Translations under genes and position numbers: made by a program
Assembly (NCBI GenBank): GCA_943331105.2
Contig: CALQKH020000002.1
Location: 310,001 to 374,000 of the forward strand
DNA length: 64,000 bases
Source of the DNA: Akkermansia muciniphila
Lineage (GTDB): Bacteria > Pseudomonadota > Gammaproteobacteria > Burkholderiales > Burkholderiaceae_C
Direction of reading: 5' to 3'
Shown: in pieces, positions 1 to 9,233 of the stretch
Layout: every line of letters begins with the position of its first letter
Numbering within the stretch: the first letter of the stretch is position 1
The notes under the pieces: generated by a model
Told to the model about the DNA's origin: nothing
The model's database searches: none
Seen by the model: the letters and a program-made list of their open reading frames with translations, nothing else

Positions 1-969
1 CTCCAACACAGGGTCTACCCATGTGATGGATGAACCCGCACCAATGGCAAACCATGAACTGCGGGGCGCATCTTTGAACAGTACGCCGTCTTTGTTCAAC
101 CAAATCAGGTAGCCATAGTAGGGTGCTACATCACAGGGCCGCTGCATCATTTGGAGCCATTGCTTTGACAAAATTTGTCGGCCATTGAATTGCCCTTGTT
201 CCATGAGCATGAGACCAATGCGCGCTTGGTCCATGGCCGAGATGGAGATACCACCACCCCAATGACTTCCACCTGGTACCGACATCATGCGTTGACCATT
301 GACTTGGGTTAAGCCTTGCTCATACCCCACCCATTGGAATGGATCTGAACATCCCAGAGGTTTTCTGAAAAATTCCTCAAACACTTCAGGCAACGGCCGC
401 TTGAACAGATGCAGCAAGGCCAAAGACAATTGGTTGATGCGAACGTCGTTGTATTCAAACTTAGTGCCCGGTTCAACCAAGGGTCTCGCTTCGCCCTTGA
501 TCCCTTCTGCTTGCCCGGTTTGGTAGGCCAGCCAACGGTACCGGTCAACTTGTTCCGGGATACCTAAGCAAGTCCCCTCCCATTCGCTGGTTTGCTGCAA
601 TAAATGGTGCCAGGTGATGCGCGACAAACGATCACCTTCAAAGCCAATGCCGGGACATTGTTGAACGACCGGGGTATGAACATCTTCCAAAAGCCCTTGG
701 TCAAATGCCAAACCCGCCAGTAGGGCCAAGTAAGTTTTGGCAACGCTGAAGGTCAGGTCTGCCTTGTGAGGTTCTCCCCATTCGACCAACATCTTGTTTT
801 TATGAAATAAAACCCCAGAAACAGGACCACGCCCATGGATCGGACCGTACAGGCGGTTGTAGGGCGGGGGATCCAAATCGTGGATACCCCAAGGCGGCGA
901 TGTGTCGCGCGACCACGAAGTTTCACAAGATTGGATGAATGCAATGGTCTCAGCCAGGGAATGGTTCAT
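1..969 (-). CDS. Serine hydrolase, beta-lactamase/esterase family (3' end outside window)
   Basis: The minus strand is open from an ATG at 969 to the window edge, giving 323 codons without a stop, so the C-terminus is missing. The protein resembles class C beta-lactamase-fold hydrolases such as 6-aminohexanoate-dimer hydrolase and EstB-type esterases. A Ser-Val-Ala-Lys motif at residues 75-78 fits the catalytic SxxK, and a Tyr-Asn-Asp further on may be the second (YxN-like) motif. A glycine-rich stretch (GGSHWGGG) before the end also fits the fold. No signal peptide is visible, which argues for a cytoplasmic esterase or amide hydrolase rather than a beta-lactamase. The substrate cannot be told from the sequence. 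Confidence 0.8.
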   Translation of the reverse strand, partial: MNHSLAETIAFIQSCETSWSRDTSPPWGIHDLDPPPYNRLYGPIHGRGPVSGVLFHKNKMLVEWGEPHKADLTFSVAKTYLALLAGLAFDQGLLEDVHTPVVQQCPGIGFEGDRLSRITWHHLLQQTSEWEGTCLGIPEQVDRYRWLAYQTGQAEGIKGEARPLVEPGTKFEYNDVRINQLSLALLHLFKRPLPEVFEEFFRKPLGCSDPFQWVGYEQGLTQVNGQRMMSVPGGSHWGGGISISAMDQARIGLMLMEQGQFNGRQILSKQWLQMMQRPCDVAPYYGYLIWLNKDGVLFKDAPRSSWFAIGAGSSITWVDPVLE

Positions 970-1172
970 GTTGACAACCGAAAATTGTTGGCGATCTGAT
1001 GGTGAGCATGAAGGATGATGCACAGGAGCATCATCCTTGCTTGTTGTGAATAGAACGTTCGCGGGGGCGACTCCAGATGAGATGCGCTTATGGCTTACAG
1101 ACAAATAAACCCCACAAGTAACAGATTATTTACACATTAAATTGTCAGATTTTTGTTACATTGATCTAATAT

Positions 1173-1478
1173 GTGAACTTGAGACTAGGTAAACCACCAA
1201 TTCAGGTGGCCCTCATCAGGGAGATTGCCTTGAACATTTACATCTATCTGTTCCTCTTGTTTGGCTGTGTTTTCGGCCTCTCAACGTTCTCTTATATGCA
1301 CCTCTTCAGCGAGGGGCCACACAAAGTTGAGACGGCGCAAAATGGCTCCACTTTGGGCGGTCGCGTTTTGTGGGCCATGGTCTGCACTTTTTTGTGGCCA
1401 ATCATGATCCTCACTGGTCTCAACTCAGCCAGGATTCTGGCCAAGCGCAAACGGCAGACGGTGGCTGCGAACCACTGA
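1173..1478 (+). CDS. Small two-helix membrane protein, unknown function
   Basis: An open frame of up to 101 residues starts at GTG 1173; a TTG near 1229, just before the first hydrophobic helix, is an alternative start. Two hydrophobic segments (about residues 22-42 and 64-84) flank a short polar loop, and the tail is basic (AKRKRQ). I recognise no family. It converges on the aldolase gene, whose stop lies about 15 bases away. The AT-rich stretch at about 1100-1172 could hold its promoter. That it is coding rests only on frame length and the membrane-like composition. Confidence 0.5.
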   Translation: MNLRLGKPPIQVALIREIALNIYIYLFLLFGCVFGLSTFSYMHLFSEGPHKVETAQNGSTLGGRVLWAMVCTFLWPIMILTGLNSARILAKRKRQTVAANH

Positions 1479-1493
1479 TTTAACCTCGACGAC

Positions 1494-2264
1494 TCAATCA
1501 GCGTAGCCTGGGTTGATGCGATCCAGGATGCGCATATTGGCTTCAAAATAAAGTCTTTCGCGGTCGCCACGGGGGTGGCGGTCATTGCCGGAAGGATGAA
1601 GGACACGTTGAATGACATCGTCACTCAAGATGTTCAAGGCTTTGCCCGTGCTCATGGCCAAGACTTGTGTTTGACAAGCTTTTTCCAGTTTATACAAGCG
1701 GCGATAAGCTTGTGCCACCGTATCGCCAATGGTCACAACCCCATGGTTTTTCATGAACAAAACTGTCTTGTCACCCATCAATGCGGCAAGACGTTCACCT
1801 TCTTCTAAAGACGATGCCAAACCTGTATAGGTATCGTCATAAGCGATGCGCCCATGAAAAAAAGCAGCCGTTTGGGTAGCGGGTAACAAACGATTGTCTT
1901 GCAACATGTTCAGCGCGGTGGCCCAAGGTTGATGTGTATGCAAAACCACTTTTGCACCGGTTAATCGGTGCAGGGGCGCATGAATGCTTTGGGCCGAAAG
2001 CTCTACAACGCCCTGCCCTTCAAGGGTCTGCCCTTGCTCGTTAAAGATCATCATGTCGCTGGCCTTGGCTTCAGACCAATGCAAGCCGAACGGCAAAACA
2101 AAGTACTGATTGGGATGGCCGGGAACACAGGCGGTGAAGTGGTTGTCAATGCCTTCTTCAAAGCCATCTAAAACCGCCATTCGCAAAGCAGCCGCCAAAT
2201 GAATCTTGACCTCTTGAACAGCCGCATCTTGCGCGCCAACGGTTGGGAGTGGGTGGACAGACAT
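1494..2264 (-). CDS. Class II aldolase/adducin family protein
   Basis: About 256 residues, the usual size for this zinc-dependent family, if translation starts at ATG 2264. The frame stays open upstream to a TTG at 2390, but that extension (42 residues) does not look like the family. The metal-binding His-x-His is seen in LHTHQP, and the third histidine in KNHG. The region that holds the catalytic Glu in fuculose-phosphate aldolase (just before an ...IHAPLH segment) lacks a matching Glu, as in many family members of unknown reaction. It is divergent from the Bug receptor at 2490, so the receptor may bring in its substrate. Retro-aldol cleavage, decarboxylation or epimerisation of a hydroxy- or keto-acid are all possible. 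Confidence 0.85.
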   Translation of the reverse strand: MSVHPLPTVGAQDAAVQEVKIHLAAALRMAVLDGFEEGIDNHFTACVPGHPNQYFVLPFGLHWSEAKASDMMIFNEQGQTLEGQGVVELSAQSIHAPLHRLTGAKVVLHTHQPWATALNMLQDNRLLPATQTAAFFHGRIAYDDTYTGLASSLEEGERLAALMGDKTVLFMKNHGVVTIGDTVAQAYRRLYKLEKACQTQVLAMSTGKALNILSDDVIQRVLHPSGNDRHPRGDRERLYFEANMRILDRINPGYAD

Positions 2265-2489
2265 AAATGGATCAACGCAGTTAAGTAGATGGCTCAAGAC
2301 TACGCGATATGGATCAAAATTCAAGCGCCCCAAGCCAAAACCGTGCAACTCTGGTGACTTCAAATCTGCCAACAAATATCCAGCAGTCAAAGAAGGGCTT
2401 GCACTTCACAATCATTTCCAATAATCTGAGTCCCTGACTTCAAAAGTAATGCATTTTGGAGTTCGATTTCAATAACTAGGAGACATCAC

Positions 2490-3494
2490 ATGGCATTCAT
2501 CAAATTAAAACCCTCATTTTCTTGGGTCACATCTTTGGCGGTTTCATTGGGCATGGCCGGCGCATTGCTGTCATCCCCAGCCGCCTTGGCACAGGCTTTT
2601 CCAAATAAACCCTTGCGACTGATTTGCCCGTTCCCCCCTGGCGGTGCTGTGGATATCGCTTCGCGGGCGATTGCTCAAGAACTGTCCAAAAATTTAGGCC
2701 AGCCTGTGACCGTCGAAAACAGACCCGGTGCAGGTGGGAACATTGGTGGCGCCGAAGCGGCCCGCGCCAATCCTGACGGTTACACCATTTTCATGACCAC
2801 CAGTGGCATACAAGCCATCAACCCTGTGCTGTACGCCAAGATGCCCTTCGACCCCAGCAAAGACCTGGTTCCCGTCTCTGCCCTGGTCTCTTTGAACAAT
2901 GTCTTGGTTTTGCACCCCTCCATCAAAGCGAACTCTGTGCCTGAAGTCATTGCGTTGGCCAGGTCTCAACCCGGAGCCATGAATTACGCGTCCAGCGGTA
3001 GCGGCACCAGCATTCACATGTCAGGCGAGATGTTCAAATCTTTGACTGGCGTCAACATCACGCACATCCCCTACAAAGGCAGTGCACCAGCCATCACCGA
3101 CCTTCTGGGTGGGCAAGTCATGATGATGTTTGACAATATTCCTTCTGCCATTCCTCACATCAAATCAGGCAAGCTTAAGGCACTGGCCACAACAGGTGCC
3201 AAGCGTGATCCCTTGCTGCCCGAATTGCCAACCTTGGCAGAAGCCGGTGTATCGGGCTATGAGTCTGGCGTGTGGTTTGGTTTGGCAGTGCCCGCCAACA
3301 CACCTCGCGACGTGATCATGAAACTGAACGCTGAAGCCATCAAAGGCACAAGATCACCCGAATTCGTCAAACGAATGACTGAGCTGGGTTACAACATCAT
3401 GGGCACAAGCCCTGAGGTCATGACCGACATGAGCAGGGCCGAAGTGCAACGTTGGGGCCCGATTGTCAGAGCCTCTGGCGCGAAGGCAGACTGA
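2490..3494 (+). CDS. Bug/TctC-family periplasmic solute receptor (1 of 6)
   Basis: 334 residues with an N-terminal signal peptide ending near ALAQA (about residue 35), then the family start FPNKPLRL and the PFPPGG..D motif that shapes the carboxylate-binding pocket. Later signatures are HIPYKGSAPA and LPTLAEAGV. An AGGAG box precedes the ATG. Such proteins capture carboxylates (citrate, aromatic acids, amino acids) in the periplasm for TctAB permeases or act as signalling receptors. No tctA or tctB lies nearby, so it is an orphan receptor. It is divergent from the class II aldolase. Confidence 0.93.
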   Translation: MAFIKLKPSFSWVTSLAVSLGMAGALLSSPAALAQAFPNKPLRLICPFPPGGAVDIASRAIAQELSKNLGQPVTVENRPGAGGNIGGAEAARANPDGYTIFMTTSGIQAINPVLYAKMPFDPSKDLVPVSALVSLNNVLVLHPSIKANSVPEVIALARSQPGAMNYASSGSGTSIHMSGEMFKSLTGVNITHIPYKGSAPAITDLLGGQVMMMFDNIPSAIPHIKSGKLKALATTGAKRDPLLPELPTLAEAGVSGYESGVWFGLAVPANTPRDVIMKLNAEAIKGTRSPEFVKRMTELGYNIMGTSPEVMTDMSRAEVQRWGPIVRASGAKAD

Positions 3495-3600
3495 ACTCTG
3501 CAATGTTGAATAGCCAGACAAACTGAGCCAGTGGCTTGGTTTTCAAAGCCAAACAACAGGCCTCAAGGCAGTAGCCAACACGGACCTTACTACTTAGATC

Positions 3601-3632
3601 AAAAAAGCACTTAGGGACACCTCTAAGTGCTT
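3601..3632 (-). terminator. Rho-independent terminator for the histidine phosphatase gene
   Basis: Arms AAGCACTTAG (3605-3614) and CTAAGTGCTT (3623-3632) pair perfectly over 10 bp with an 8-base loop. Read on the minus strand the stem is followed by a run of T. It begins only a few bases after the phosphatase stop codon at 3637, so it fits termination of that gene. Confidence 0.8.
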
Positions 3633-3636
3633 GATC

Positions 3637-4257
3637 TCAATAGAATCTAATTTTCCCCAGAATCCTGGGCTTGTCACCGGGCTCGAAGACTGCAGCCTCA
3701 CCCTCCTCCAAGAAAATTCTGGCTTCAGAAAGTCCAAAGTCAGTGCTGAGCACACCTTGGGTAAACGTTACCCCATGCCCAACGTACACATTGTTTTTGC
3801 CTGATGGCGCCTTGTTGAAGAAACCCTGGGTCGGAACCGATCTCAACGCTCTGTCTAAGTCTGGCTTGAACACACCAGGACGAACCACCAACCAATCCGT
3901 CGATGTAAATCTGTCAAAAGCCAGCTTGGCGGTTTCTTCACACCGACAAAAACTGCTGGCGTAAACCTCGCCAATTGGAATATTGAGTGCTTTGATCCTT
4001 TGGCCTATTCGCCTGCTTTGCGCCCTGCCCTCATCATTGAGCTGTCGCGAACCAGATGAACAGTCATGGGGCCGTTCAGTGGGCGGATTGAATTTGACCG
4101 GATCCTTACCAGGCGTGATGGCATGCCTGATAAAAATATTGAATCCACCTTGCTGCAATTTTTCAATCAACAGTTGCTCCTGGGCTTGCGAAAAGCTCGT
4201 CGAAAGCAACAGGATCAATCCAAGAAATTCAACAATCTTTCCGCGGAATAAATGCAT
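3637..4257 (-). CDS. Secreted histidine phosphatase superfamily protein
   Basis: 206 residues. A hydrophobic N-terminal segment (about residues 9-24, ending FSQAQ) looks like a cleavable signal peptide, so the enzyme probably acts in the periplasm. The phosphatase core begins with IFIRHA (Arg44-His45, the phosphohistidine motif), continues with the Glu pair in CRCEETA (about 107-108), and has a second catalytic His161 in VGHG. This is the branch-2-like small phosphatase pattern; the substrate is unknown. A terminator follows directly. It is co-oriented with the alpha/beta hydrolase upstream at 4282, with only about 25 bases between them. Confidence 0.85.
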   Translation of the reverse strand: MHLFRGKIVEFLGLILLLSTSFSQAQEQLLIEKLQQGGFNIFIRHAITPGKDPVKFNPPTERPHDCSSGSRQLNDEGRAQSRRIGQRIKALNIPIGEVYASSFCRCEETAKLAFDRFTSTDWLVVRPGVFKPDLDRALRSVPTQGFFNKAPSGKNNVYVGHGVTFTQGVLSTDFGLSEARIFLEEGEAAVFEPGDKPRILGKIRFY

Positions 4258-4281
4258 TTCTAAAAAAATGGGTGATGGGTT

Positions 4282-5154
4282 TTATTTTTTAAGCCAAGCC
4301 AAAATTTGATCCGTGACCGCCGCAGGTTGCTCTCGATGCAAAAAATGACCTGCTTGATCGATCAGTTGAAAGTCATATTCAGCAGTGAAGTATTGAGACT
4401 GATCCAACATCAACTCAGCACGCAGATCCTGGGCACCACACAATGCAAGCGTTGGCACGCCAATTGGACGCGCCATTTTGATCCTTGAATCAGCATGCTC
4501 AGGATTGGATTTGTCTTGGTCAAACATCGCTCGGTAATAGCCCAGGGTGGCTTTGAGAACACCAGGTTGAGACAACATCGCTTTGATGCTTCGGATGTGA
4601 TCTACGTCCTGAAAGCCTTCAACAGTCCAATAGGCCCACAAGTAATCGATGAAAGCCATGTCGTTTTGCAGGATGGCTTTTTCCGGTAAGTCTTTCAACT
4701 GAAAGAACCACCAATGGAATGACCGATGGATGTGCTTGGCCTCCAGAATACTTTGCCCGACCTTTTCGGGGTGAGGAACGGCCATCAGTACAGCCCGCTT
4801 GAACAATTCTGGATACGCCGCCAAAAGGCCATAGCCAATGATCGCGCCCCAATCTTGTCCGACCAAATGACAAGTCTCTTGACCACAAATCATTTGAGTG
4901 AACTGCGCAATTTCATGAACCAGCGTTGCTTTGTCATAAAAACAATCCGGCGGAACCTCTGTGGGTGGATAGCCCTTCAGGTAAGGCGCTATCACCCGGT
5001 ACCCCTGCGCACTCAGCGCGTCAATCTGATGACTCCAAGTCAAAGCGTGGTCAGGAAAACCATGCAGCAAAATCACAGTGGGGCCAGTGCCCTGTTCAAT
5101 GAATGCAAACTTCAAGTTACCGACTTGAATGAATTGATTTTCGTACTTTTGCAT
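4282..5154 (-). CDS. Alpha/beta hydrolase, epoxide hydrolase/dehalogenase-like
   Basis: 290 residues with the order expected for the family: oxyanion motif LLHGFPD near residue 30, nucleophile elbow VGQDWGA with Asp as nucleophile, a lid region rich in Trp, and a C-terminal AGHFLHREQP carrying the catalytic His. An Asp nucleophile followed by Trp is typical of epoxide hydrolases and haloalkane or haloacetate dehalogenases rather than esterases. The general acid residue falls near the CGAQDLRAEL segment. No signal peptide is seen. Substrate assignment is not possible from the sequence alone. Confidence 0.85.
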   Translation of the reverse strand: MQKYENQFIQVGNLKFAFIEQGTGPTVILLHGFPDHALTWSHQIDALSAQGYRVIAPYLKGYPPTEVPPDCFYDKATLVHEIAQFTQMICGQETCHLVGQDWGAIIGYGLLAAYPELFKRAVLMAVPHPEKVGQSILEAKHIHRSFHWWFFQLKDLPEKAILQNDMAFIDYLWAYWTVEGFQDVDHIRSIKAMLSQPGVLKATLGYYRAMFDQDKSNPEHADSRIKMARPIGVPTLALCGAQDLRAELMLDQSQYFTAEYDFQLIDQAGHFLHREQPAAVTDQILAWLKK

Positions 5155-5184
5155 TTCAAAAACCCATATGGATCAAGCGTTGGT

Positions 5185-6294
5185 TTAAGGCTGGTCATGA
5201 CGGAAAATTTTCATCGGCCCCGGATCCCCAATGCGAAACCAAATGGCCGACAAAACAAGGGCAATGACCACCAAGAACAAAGCGGCGCCAGAGAGCAGTG
5301 CCGTGATTTCTGTGTCTCTTTTTTCCAAGGTGAATTGATTCGACAAGTGCTGATAAACTTTTTTCAAGTCATCCGCAGATCCTGCTTTGAAATATTCAGC
5401 CTCTGTGATCTTGGCGACGGCTTTGAGTGATTCTTCATCGACCTGGGTAAAAAACGAAGAGCCCTCAAAGCCTGGGATGAACCCGTTAGGGGTTCCAAAC
5501 CCCACGGTGTAAACACGAACACCCAAGTCGGCTGCTTTTTGAGCCGCCCACAAAGGGTCGGGACCTGACGTTCTGCGGCCGTCCGTTAACAAGACAATGG
5601 CTCCCCCTTTGAAGGAGCCAGGTGGCTCAGGCGCGCGCTCTTTTTCGGACGGTTTAGCATCCAAACTGCGACCACCATTATTCAGGCCACCCCCAGCGTC
5701 ACCACCGAAGCCAGCGGGGCTGGGGGGAAAGAGCAGCTTTTCCAAATCAAGCTTGGCTTCAGGCCGCAGCGTGGCCAACGCCATCAGCAAACCACTGCCC
5801 GTCGCGGTGCCTCTTTGCAATTGAAAACGGTCAATCGCTTCGACCAACTCTTCCCGTTGAGGGGTCACGTGCTGCACAACTTGTGCGTTGGCGGCAAAGG
5901 ACACGATGCCCACGCGGATGTTGGGGGGTAAATCTTGCAAAAAATCTTTGGCCGCTTTTTGCGCCGCTTTGATGCGACTGGGATCCACATCTTCTGCGAG
6001 CATGCTGCGTGAAACGTCCATGGCCATGACAAGGGTCATGTAATCGGCTGGCAATGTGACCCGCGCCACGGGTCTGGCAGATGCGAATAACAGCAGCCCC
6101 ATGGCCAGGAACAACAGCGCTGGCGGCACATGGCGTCGCCATGCCGATGGTGTTTCGATGTTTTGCAGAATCCATGAGACGGCCGAAAAAGAAACCACCT
6201 GTTGACGTTTGCGCCTCAAAAGCCAAACATACACACCTGCCATCAGTGGCATCAGCAAAAAAGACCAAAGCATGAAGGGCTGTAAGAATTGCAT
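5185..6294 (-). CDS. Membrane-anchored VWA protein (BatA/BatB type)
   Basis: 369 residues: two N-terminal hydrophobic segments (about 8-25 and 57-73), then a von Willebrand A domain whose metal-ion-dependent adhesion site begins Asp93-x-Ser95-x-Ser97, and a C-terminal helix (about 325-350) close to the end. A glycine- and proline-rich insertion lies inside the VWA domain (about residues 190-225). BatA/BatB-like proteins work with MoxR ATPases and DUF58 proteins at the inner membrane, in stress tolerance or in maturing protein complexes. Its partners (7313-10227) lie on the other strand just beyond a protease gene, so the locus is split divergently around 6300-6356. Confidence 0.88.
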   Translation of the reverse strand: MQFLQPFMLWSFLLMPLMAGVYVWLLRRKRQQVVSFSAVSWILQNIETPSAWRRHVPPALLFLAMGLLLFASARPVARVTLPADYMTLVMAMDVSRSMLAEDVDPSRIKAAQKAAKDFLQDLPPNIRVGIVSFAANAQVVQHVTPQREELVEAIDRFQLQRGTATGSGLLMALATLRPEAKLDLEKLLFPPSPAGFGGDAGGGLNNGGRSLDAKPSEKERAPEPPGSFKGGAIVLLTDGRRTSGPDPLWAAQKAADLGVRVYTVGFGTPNGFIPGFEGSSFFTQVDEESLKAVAKITEAEYFKAGSADDLKKVYQHLSNQFTLEKRDTEITALLSGAALFLVVIALVLSAIWFRIGDPGPMKIFRHDQP

Positions 6295-6356
6295 CTTTAT
6301 CAGGGTTTAAGCCAGTTTCGCCAATTTACCATTGACGCTTATGCTTTGGGTTATTT

Positions 6357-7295
6357 ATGAAACGTGATGCCGTTTTCAGCAAAAGTCTCCGTCCAAGGGG
6401 AACTGGATCGCTTGCGTCCGAGTTGAATCCTCCAACACCTGACCTGTCGTTAATCACATCCAAATCAAAAACAACAAAAAACAAATACATTGATTTAAAA
6501 AAAATCAAATCCAGATCTGATCTTCTTGCTGTTTTTTTGTTTGGAGTACTTGTCAGCTTGTTGGGTATGGGGCTTTTTACGAACGCATTTGAAAGCCGAC
6601 AGGTACTCACGCAAAAAGACATTGATGCTGCAGTTTTGCACACGCTTCAATCCAAAGAATTGCCTTCCCAAAGCAGCAAAGCAGCCGCTGCCGTTCAAGG
6701 TGCTGTGGTCCGTGTTCTGGCTTTTGCCGCAGATCCTAAAAACAAAAATACCGACATTGAGAGTGGCGTAGGCACCGGAGTCGTCATCAAGGACGATGGC
6801 ACGATACTGACCAATTTTCATGTGGTTGCCGGTGCAAAAAAACTGCGCGTCACTTTTTTCGATGGCACAGAAACAGAAGCGTTTGTGGTCAGTGTCCAGG
6901 CCGACAAAGATTTGGCAGTTTTGAAGCCGCAAAAAATTCCGGACGATTTAGAGGCGGCCATTTTGGGCTCCAGTCAACAACTGGTACCCGGAGATGTCGT
7001 GGTTGCAGTCGGTTTCCCTTACGGGATTGGTCCCTCGGTGTCATCAGGTGTTGTGTCCGGCTTGAATCGACACTTCAAATCACCCGATGGTCAACACATG
7101 CTCAAAGGATTGATCCAATTTGACGCGGCAGCCAATCCAGGCAACTCAGGCGGACCCTTGGTCAACACGACAGGCGAAGTGGTTGGCATTGTCACGGCCA
7201 TCTTGAACCCCACATCGGCTCGGACTTTTATTGGGATTGGCTTTGCCACCACCATTGAAAGTGCCGGTAGCGCTGTGGGTCTGCCACCTTTTTAA
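6357..7295 (+). CDS. Membrane-anchored trypsin-like serine protease (HtrA-like, no PDZ)
   Basis: 312 residues. A polar, Lys-rich N-terminus is followed by one transmembrane helix (about 56-74) and an S1C-type protease domain. The triad is visible as His155 (TNFHVV), Asp185 (DKDLAVL) and Ser264 (GNSGGP). The protein ends right after the protease fold, so the PDZ domains of DegP/DegS are missing. The domain should face the periplasm. It is the first gene of a plus-strand run with moxR (17 bases apart), which suggests it serves the same envelope module as the MoxR and VWA proteins. Confidence 0.88.
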   Translation: MKRDAVFSKSLRPRGTGSLASELNPPTPDLSLITSKSKTTKNKYIDLKKIKSRSDLLAVFLFGVLVSLLGMGLFTNAFESRQVLTQKDIDAAVLHTLQSKELPSQSSKAAAAVQGAVVRVLAFAADPKNKNTDIESGVGTGVVIKDDGTILTNFHVVAGAKKLRVTFFDGTETEAFVVSVQADKDLAVLKPQKIPDDLEAAILGSSQQLVPGDVVVAVGFPYGIGPSVSSGVVSGLNRHFKSPDGQHMLKGLIQFDAAANPGNSGGPLVNTTGEVVGIVTAILNPTSARTFIGIGFATTIESAGSAVGLPPF

Positions 7296-7312
7296 AATTC
7301 AAAGGAAGACAT

Positions 7313-8350
7313 ATGGCGAATGCAAATGAGGCTTGGCGCGGTGCCCATCGGTCCACGTACAACACAGATCCCGAGAAAGCTGCAGCCCTGATGCAGCGTT
7401 TGTTGTACGAAGTCAAACGGGTGGTGGTCGGACAAGACGTTTTTTTAGAGCGCGTCCTGATTGCTTTGTTGGCGCAAGGCCATCTGCTGATTGAAGGTGT
7501 TCCCGGTCTCGCCAAAACACTGACCGTCAACACATTGGCCAAATCACTCAACGGCAGTTTCAGTCGGATCCAATTCACGCCGGATTTGTTGCCTGCTGAT
7601 TTGATCGGCACACGGATCTTCAACCAACAGACCAGCGAATTCAGCACCGTGCTGGGTCCCGTCTTTGCCAATCTGTTGTTGGCCGATGAAATCAACCGAG
7701 CGCCTGCCAAAGTTCAAAGCGCCTTGCTGGAAGTGATGCAAGAGCGGCAAGTCACCATCGCAGGACAAACGCACCGTGTTCCATCGCCATTTTTGGTCAT
7801 GGCGACACAAAATCCGATCGAGACAGAAGGGACCTATCCACTGCCAGAAGCCCAGGTTGACCGTTTCATGATGAAGGTGCTGATTGACTATCCCAGCGAG
7901 GACGAAGAATTTGTGATCGTCCAAAGGGTCATTGCCGGTGGCGCTAAAGCAACGGGCGTCGTAAGCCTTGAAGAGCTCCAATCGCTGCAAATACAGTGCC
8001 GTCACTGCTATGTGGACCCCAGCTTGGTTCACTATGCGGTCAAGCTCGTATCAGCGACCCGTTTCCCTGAGCAATATGGCATGGCATCTATCAAGGGACT
8101 GATCAGCTTCGGCGCCAGCCCACGGGCCAGCATCGGCCTCATCGAAGGTGCCCGCGCATTGGCATTGCTTCGTGGGCGTGATTACGCATTGCCCCAAGAC
8201 GTGGCCGATTTGGTACCCGATGTCCTCAGACATCGCTTGGTTTTGTCTTACACCGCATTGGCCGAAGGCAAAAATGCGGAAACTTTGATTCAAGATGTGA
8301 TGCGCGCCGTGCCGATGCCAGACCAGCCGCTGGAAGCGCATGTCCGCTGA
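7313..8350 (+). CDS. MoxR-family AAA+ ATPase
   Basis: 345 residues. Walker A is GVPGLAKT (residues 62-69), Walker B is LLLADE (121-126) followed by INRAP, and the sensor-1 region is ATQNPIE (about 164-170). These are hallmark MoxR sequences. MoxR ATPases act as chaperones with VWA-domain partners, remodelling or inserting metal in client complexes. The 3' end overlaps the DUF58 gene by 11 bases, which indicates translational coupling. The N-terminal 20 residues are variable and give no clue to the client. Confidence 0.95.
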   Translation: MANANEAWRGAHRSTYNTDPEKAAALMQRLLYEVKRVVVGQDVFLERVLIALLAQGHLLIEGVPGLAKTLTVNTLAKSLNGSFSRIQFTPDLLPADLIGTRIFNQQTSEFSTVLGPVFANLLLADEINRAPAKVQSALLEVMQERQVTIAGQTHRVPSPFLVMATQNPIETEGTYPLPEAQVDRFMMKVLIDYPSEDEEFVIVQRVIAGGAKATGVVSLEELQSLQIQCRHCYVDPSLVHYAVKLVSATRFPEQYGMASIKGLISFGASPRASIGLIEGARALALLRGRDYALPQDVADLVPDVLRHRLVLSYTALAEGKNAETLIQDVMRAVPMPDQPLEAHVR

Positions 8351-9233
8351 GGCTTTACTCCAACATTTGGAGTGGACGGTCATCCGACGGCTGGACGGCT
8401 TGCTCCAAGGTGATCACAGAACTTTGTTCAGAGGATCAGGTTTGGAACTGGCAGACCTGCGCGAATACCAAGCCCATGACGATGTGAGACACATCGACTG
8501 GAATGTGACGGCTCGCATGCAAACACCCTTTGTGCGAGAGCACCAAGAGGATCGAGAAATCAATGCTTGGTTTTTGTTGGACTTGAGTGGGTCCATGGAC
8601 TTTGGCAGCACCGATATGACCAAGCGTGATGTAATGCTGCGCTTCGTAGGCGTGATGGCCAAACTGCTCATGAAACGCGGAAATCGAATCGGTGCATTGG
8701 TCTTAAACCCTGCGGAACCCGAAGGTTTCAAGTACGTTCCTGCACGCATGCACAGACGCCACTTGTTGCATTTGTTGCATGTCTTAGAGACATCACCCGT
8801 CACCCAGCAATCTCATCAAACCCGATTGACGGATTGGCTCAGAAAAGCCAATGGCTTATTGAAACGCAGGTCCAGCGTGTTTGTTGTCTCTGACTTCATG
8901 GGGGCTTTCAACTGGGCAACCGAGCTGAGCGCACTGGGCCAACGACACGAAACAGTCGCGGTGCGTTTGTTCGACCCCGCAGAAATCAATCTGCCCAACG
9001 CAGGCTTGGTGTTGATGCAAGACTCAGAAACCTCAGAACAATTGCTGCTGGATACAGCCAACAAAAGCTTCAGAACCCGTTATGCCCAAACGGTTGAAAA
9101 GAGAGAGCAGCAACTGGCTGACTCGTTTGCACACGCAGGTGTCGATGCATTGGAACTGTCAACAGATGAAGACTTGGCCAGTGCTTTGATACGCTTCTCT
9201 GAATTGAGAAAACGGAGAGTTTGGCGTGCCTGA
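8340..9233 (+). CDS. DUF58 protein with VWA-like fold
   Basis: 297 residues. It contains the DUF58 hallmark (ELADLREYQ, then VRHIDWNVTARM) and a degenerate VWA core beginning Asp81-x-Ser83-x-Ser85 (DLSGSMD). No transmembrane segment is visible, so it is probably a soluble partner that links the MoxR ATPase to membrane VWA proteins. It overlaps moxR upstream and the next VWA gene downstream (8 bases), so all three should be made together. The conserved order moxR-DUF58-VWA matches known aerotolerance (bat) loci. Confidence 0.92.
   Translation: MSAEALLQHLEWTVIRRLDGLLQGDHRTLFRGSGLELADLREYQAHDDVRHIDWNVTARMQTPFVREHQEDREINAWFLLDLSGSMDFGSTDMTKRDVMLRFVGVMAKLLMKRGNRIGALVLNPAEPEGFKYVPARMHRRHLLHLLHVLETSPVTQQSHQTRLTDWLRKANGLLKRRSSVFVVSDFMGAFNWATELSALGQRHETVAVRLFDPAEINLPNAGLVLMQDSETSEQLLLDTANKSFRTRYAQTVEKREQQLADSFAHAGVDALELSTDEDLASALIRFSELRKRRVWRA

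Noticed and set aside
2265..2390. N-terminal extension of the class II aldolase to a TTG start
   Set aside because: ATG 2264 gives a standard family length; the added residues lack conservation marks known to me.
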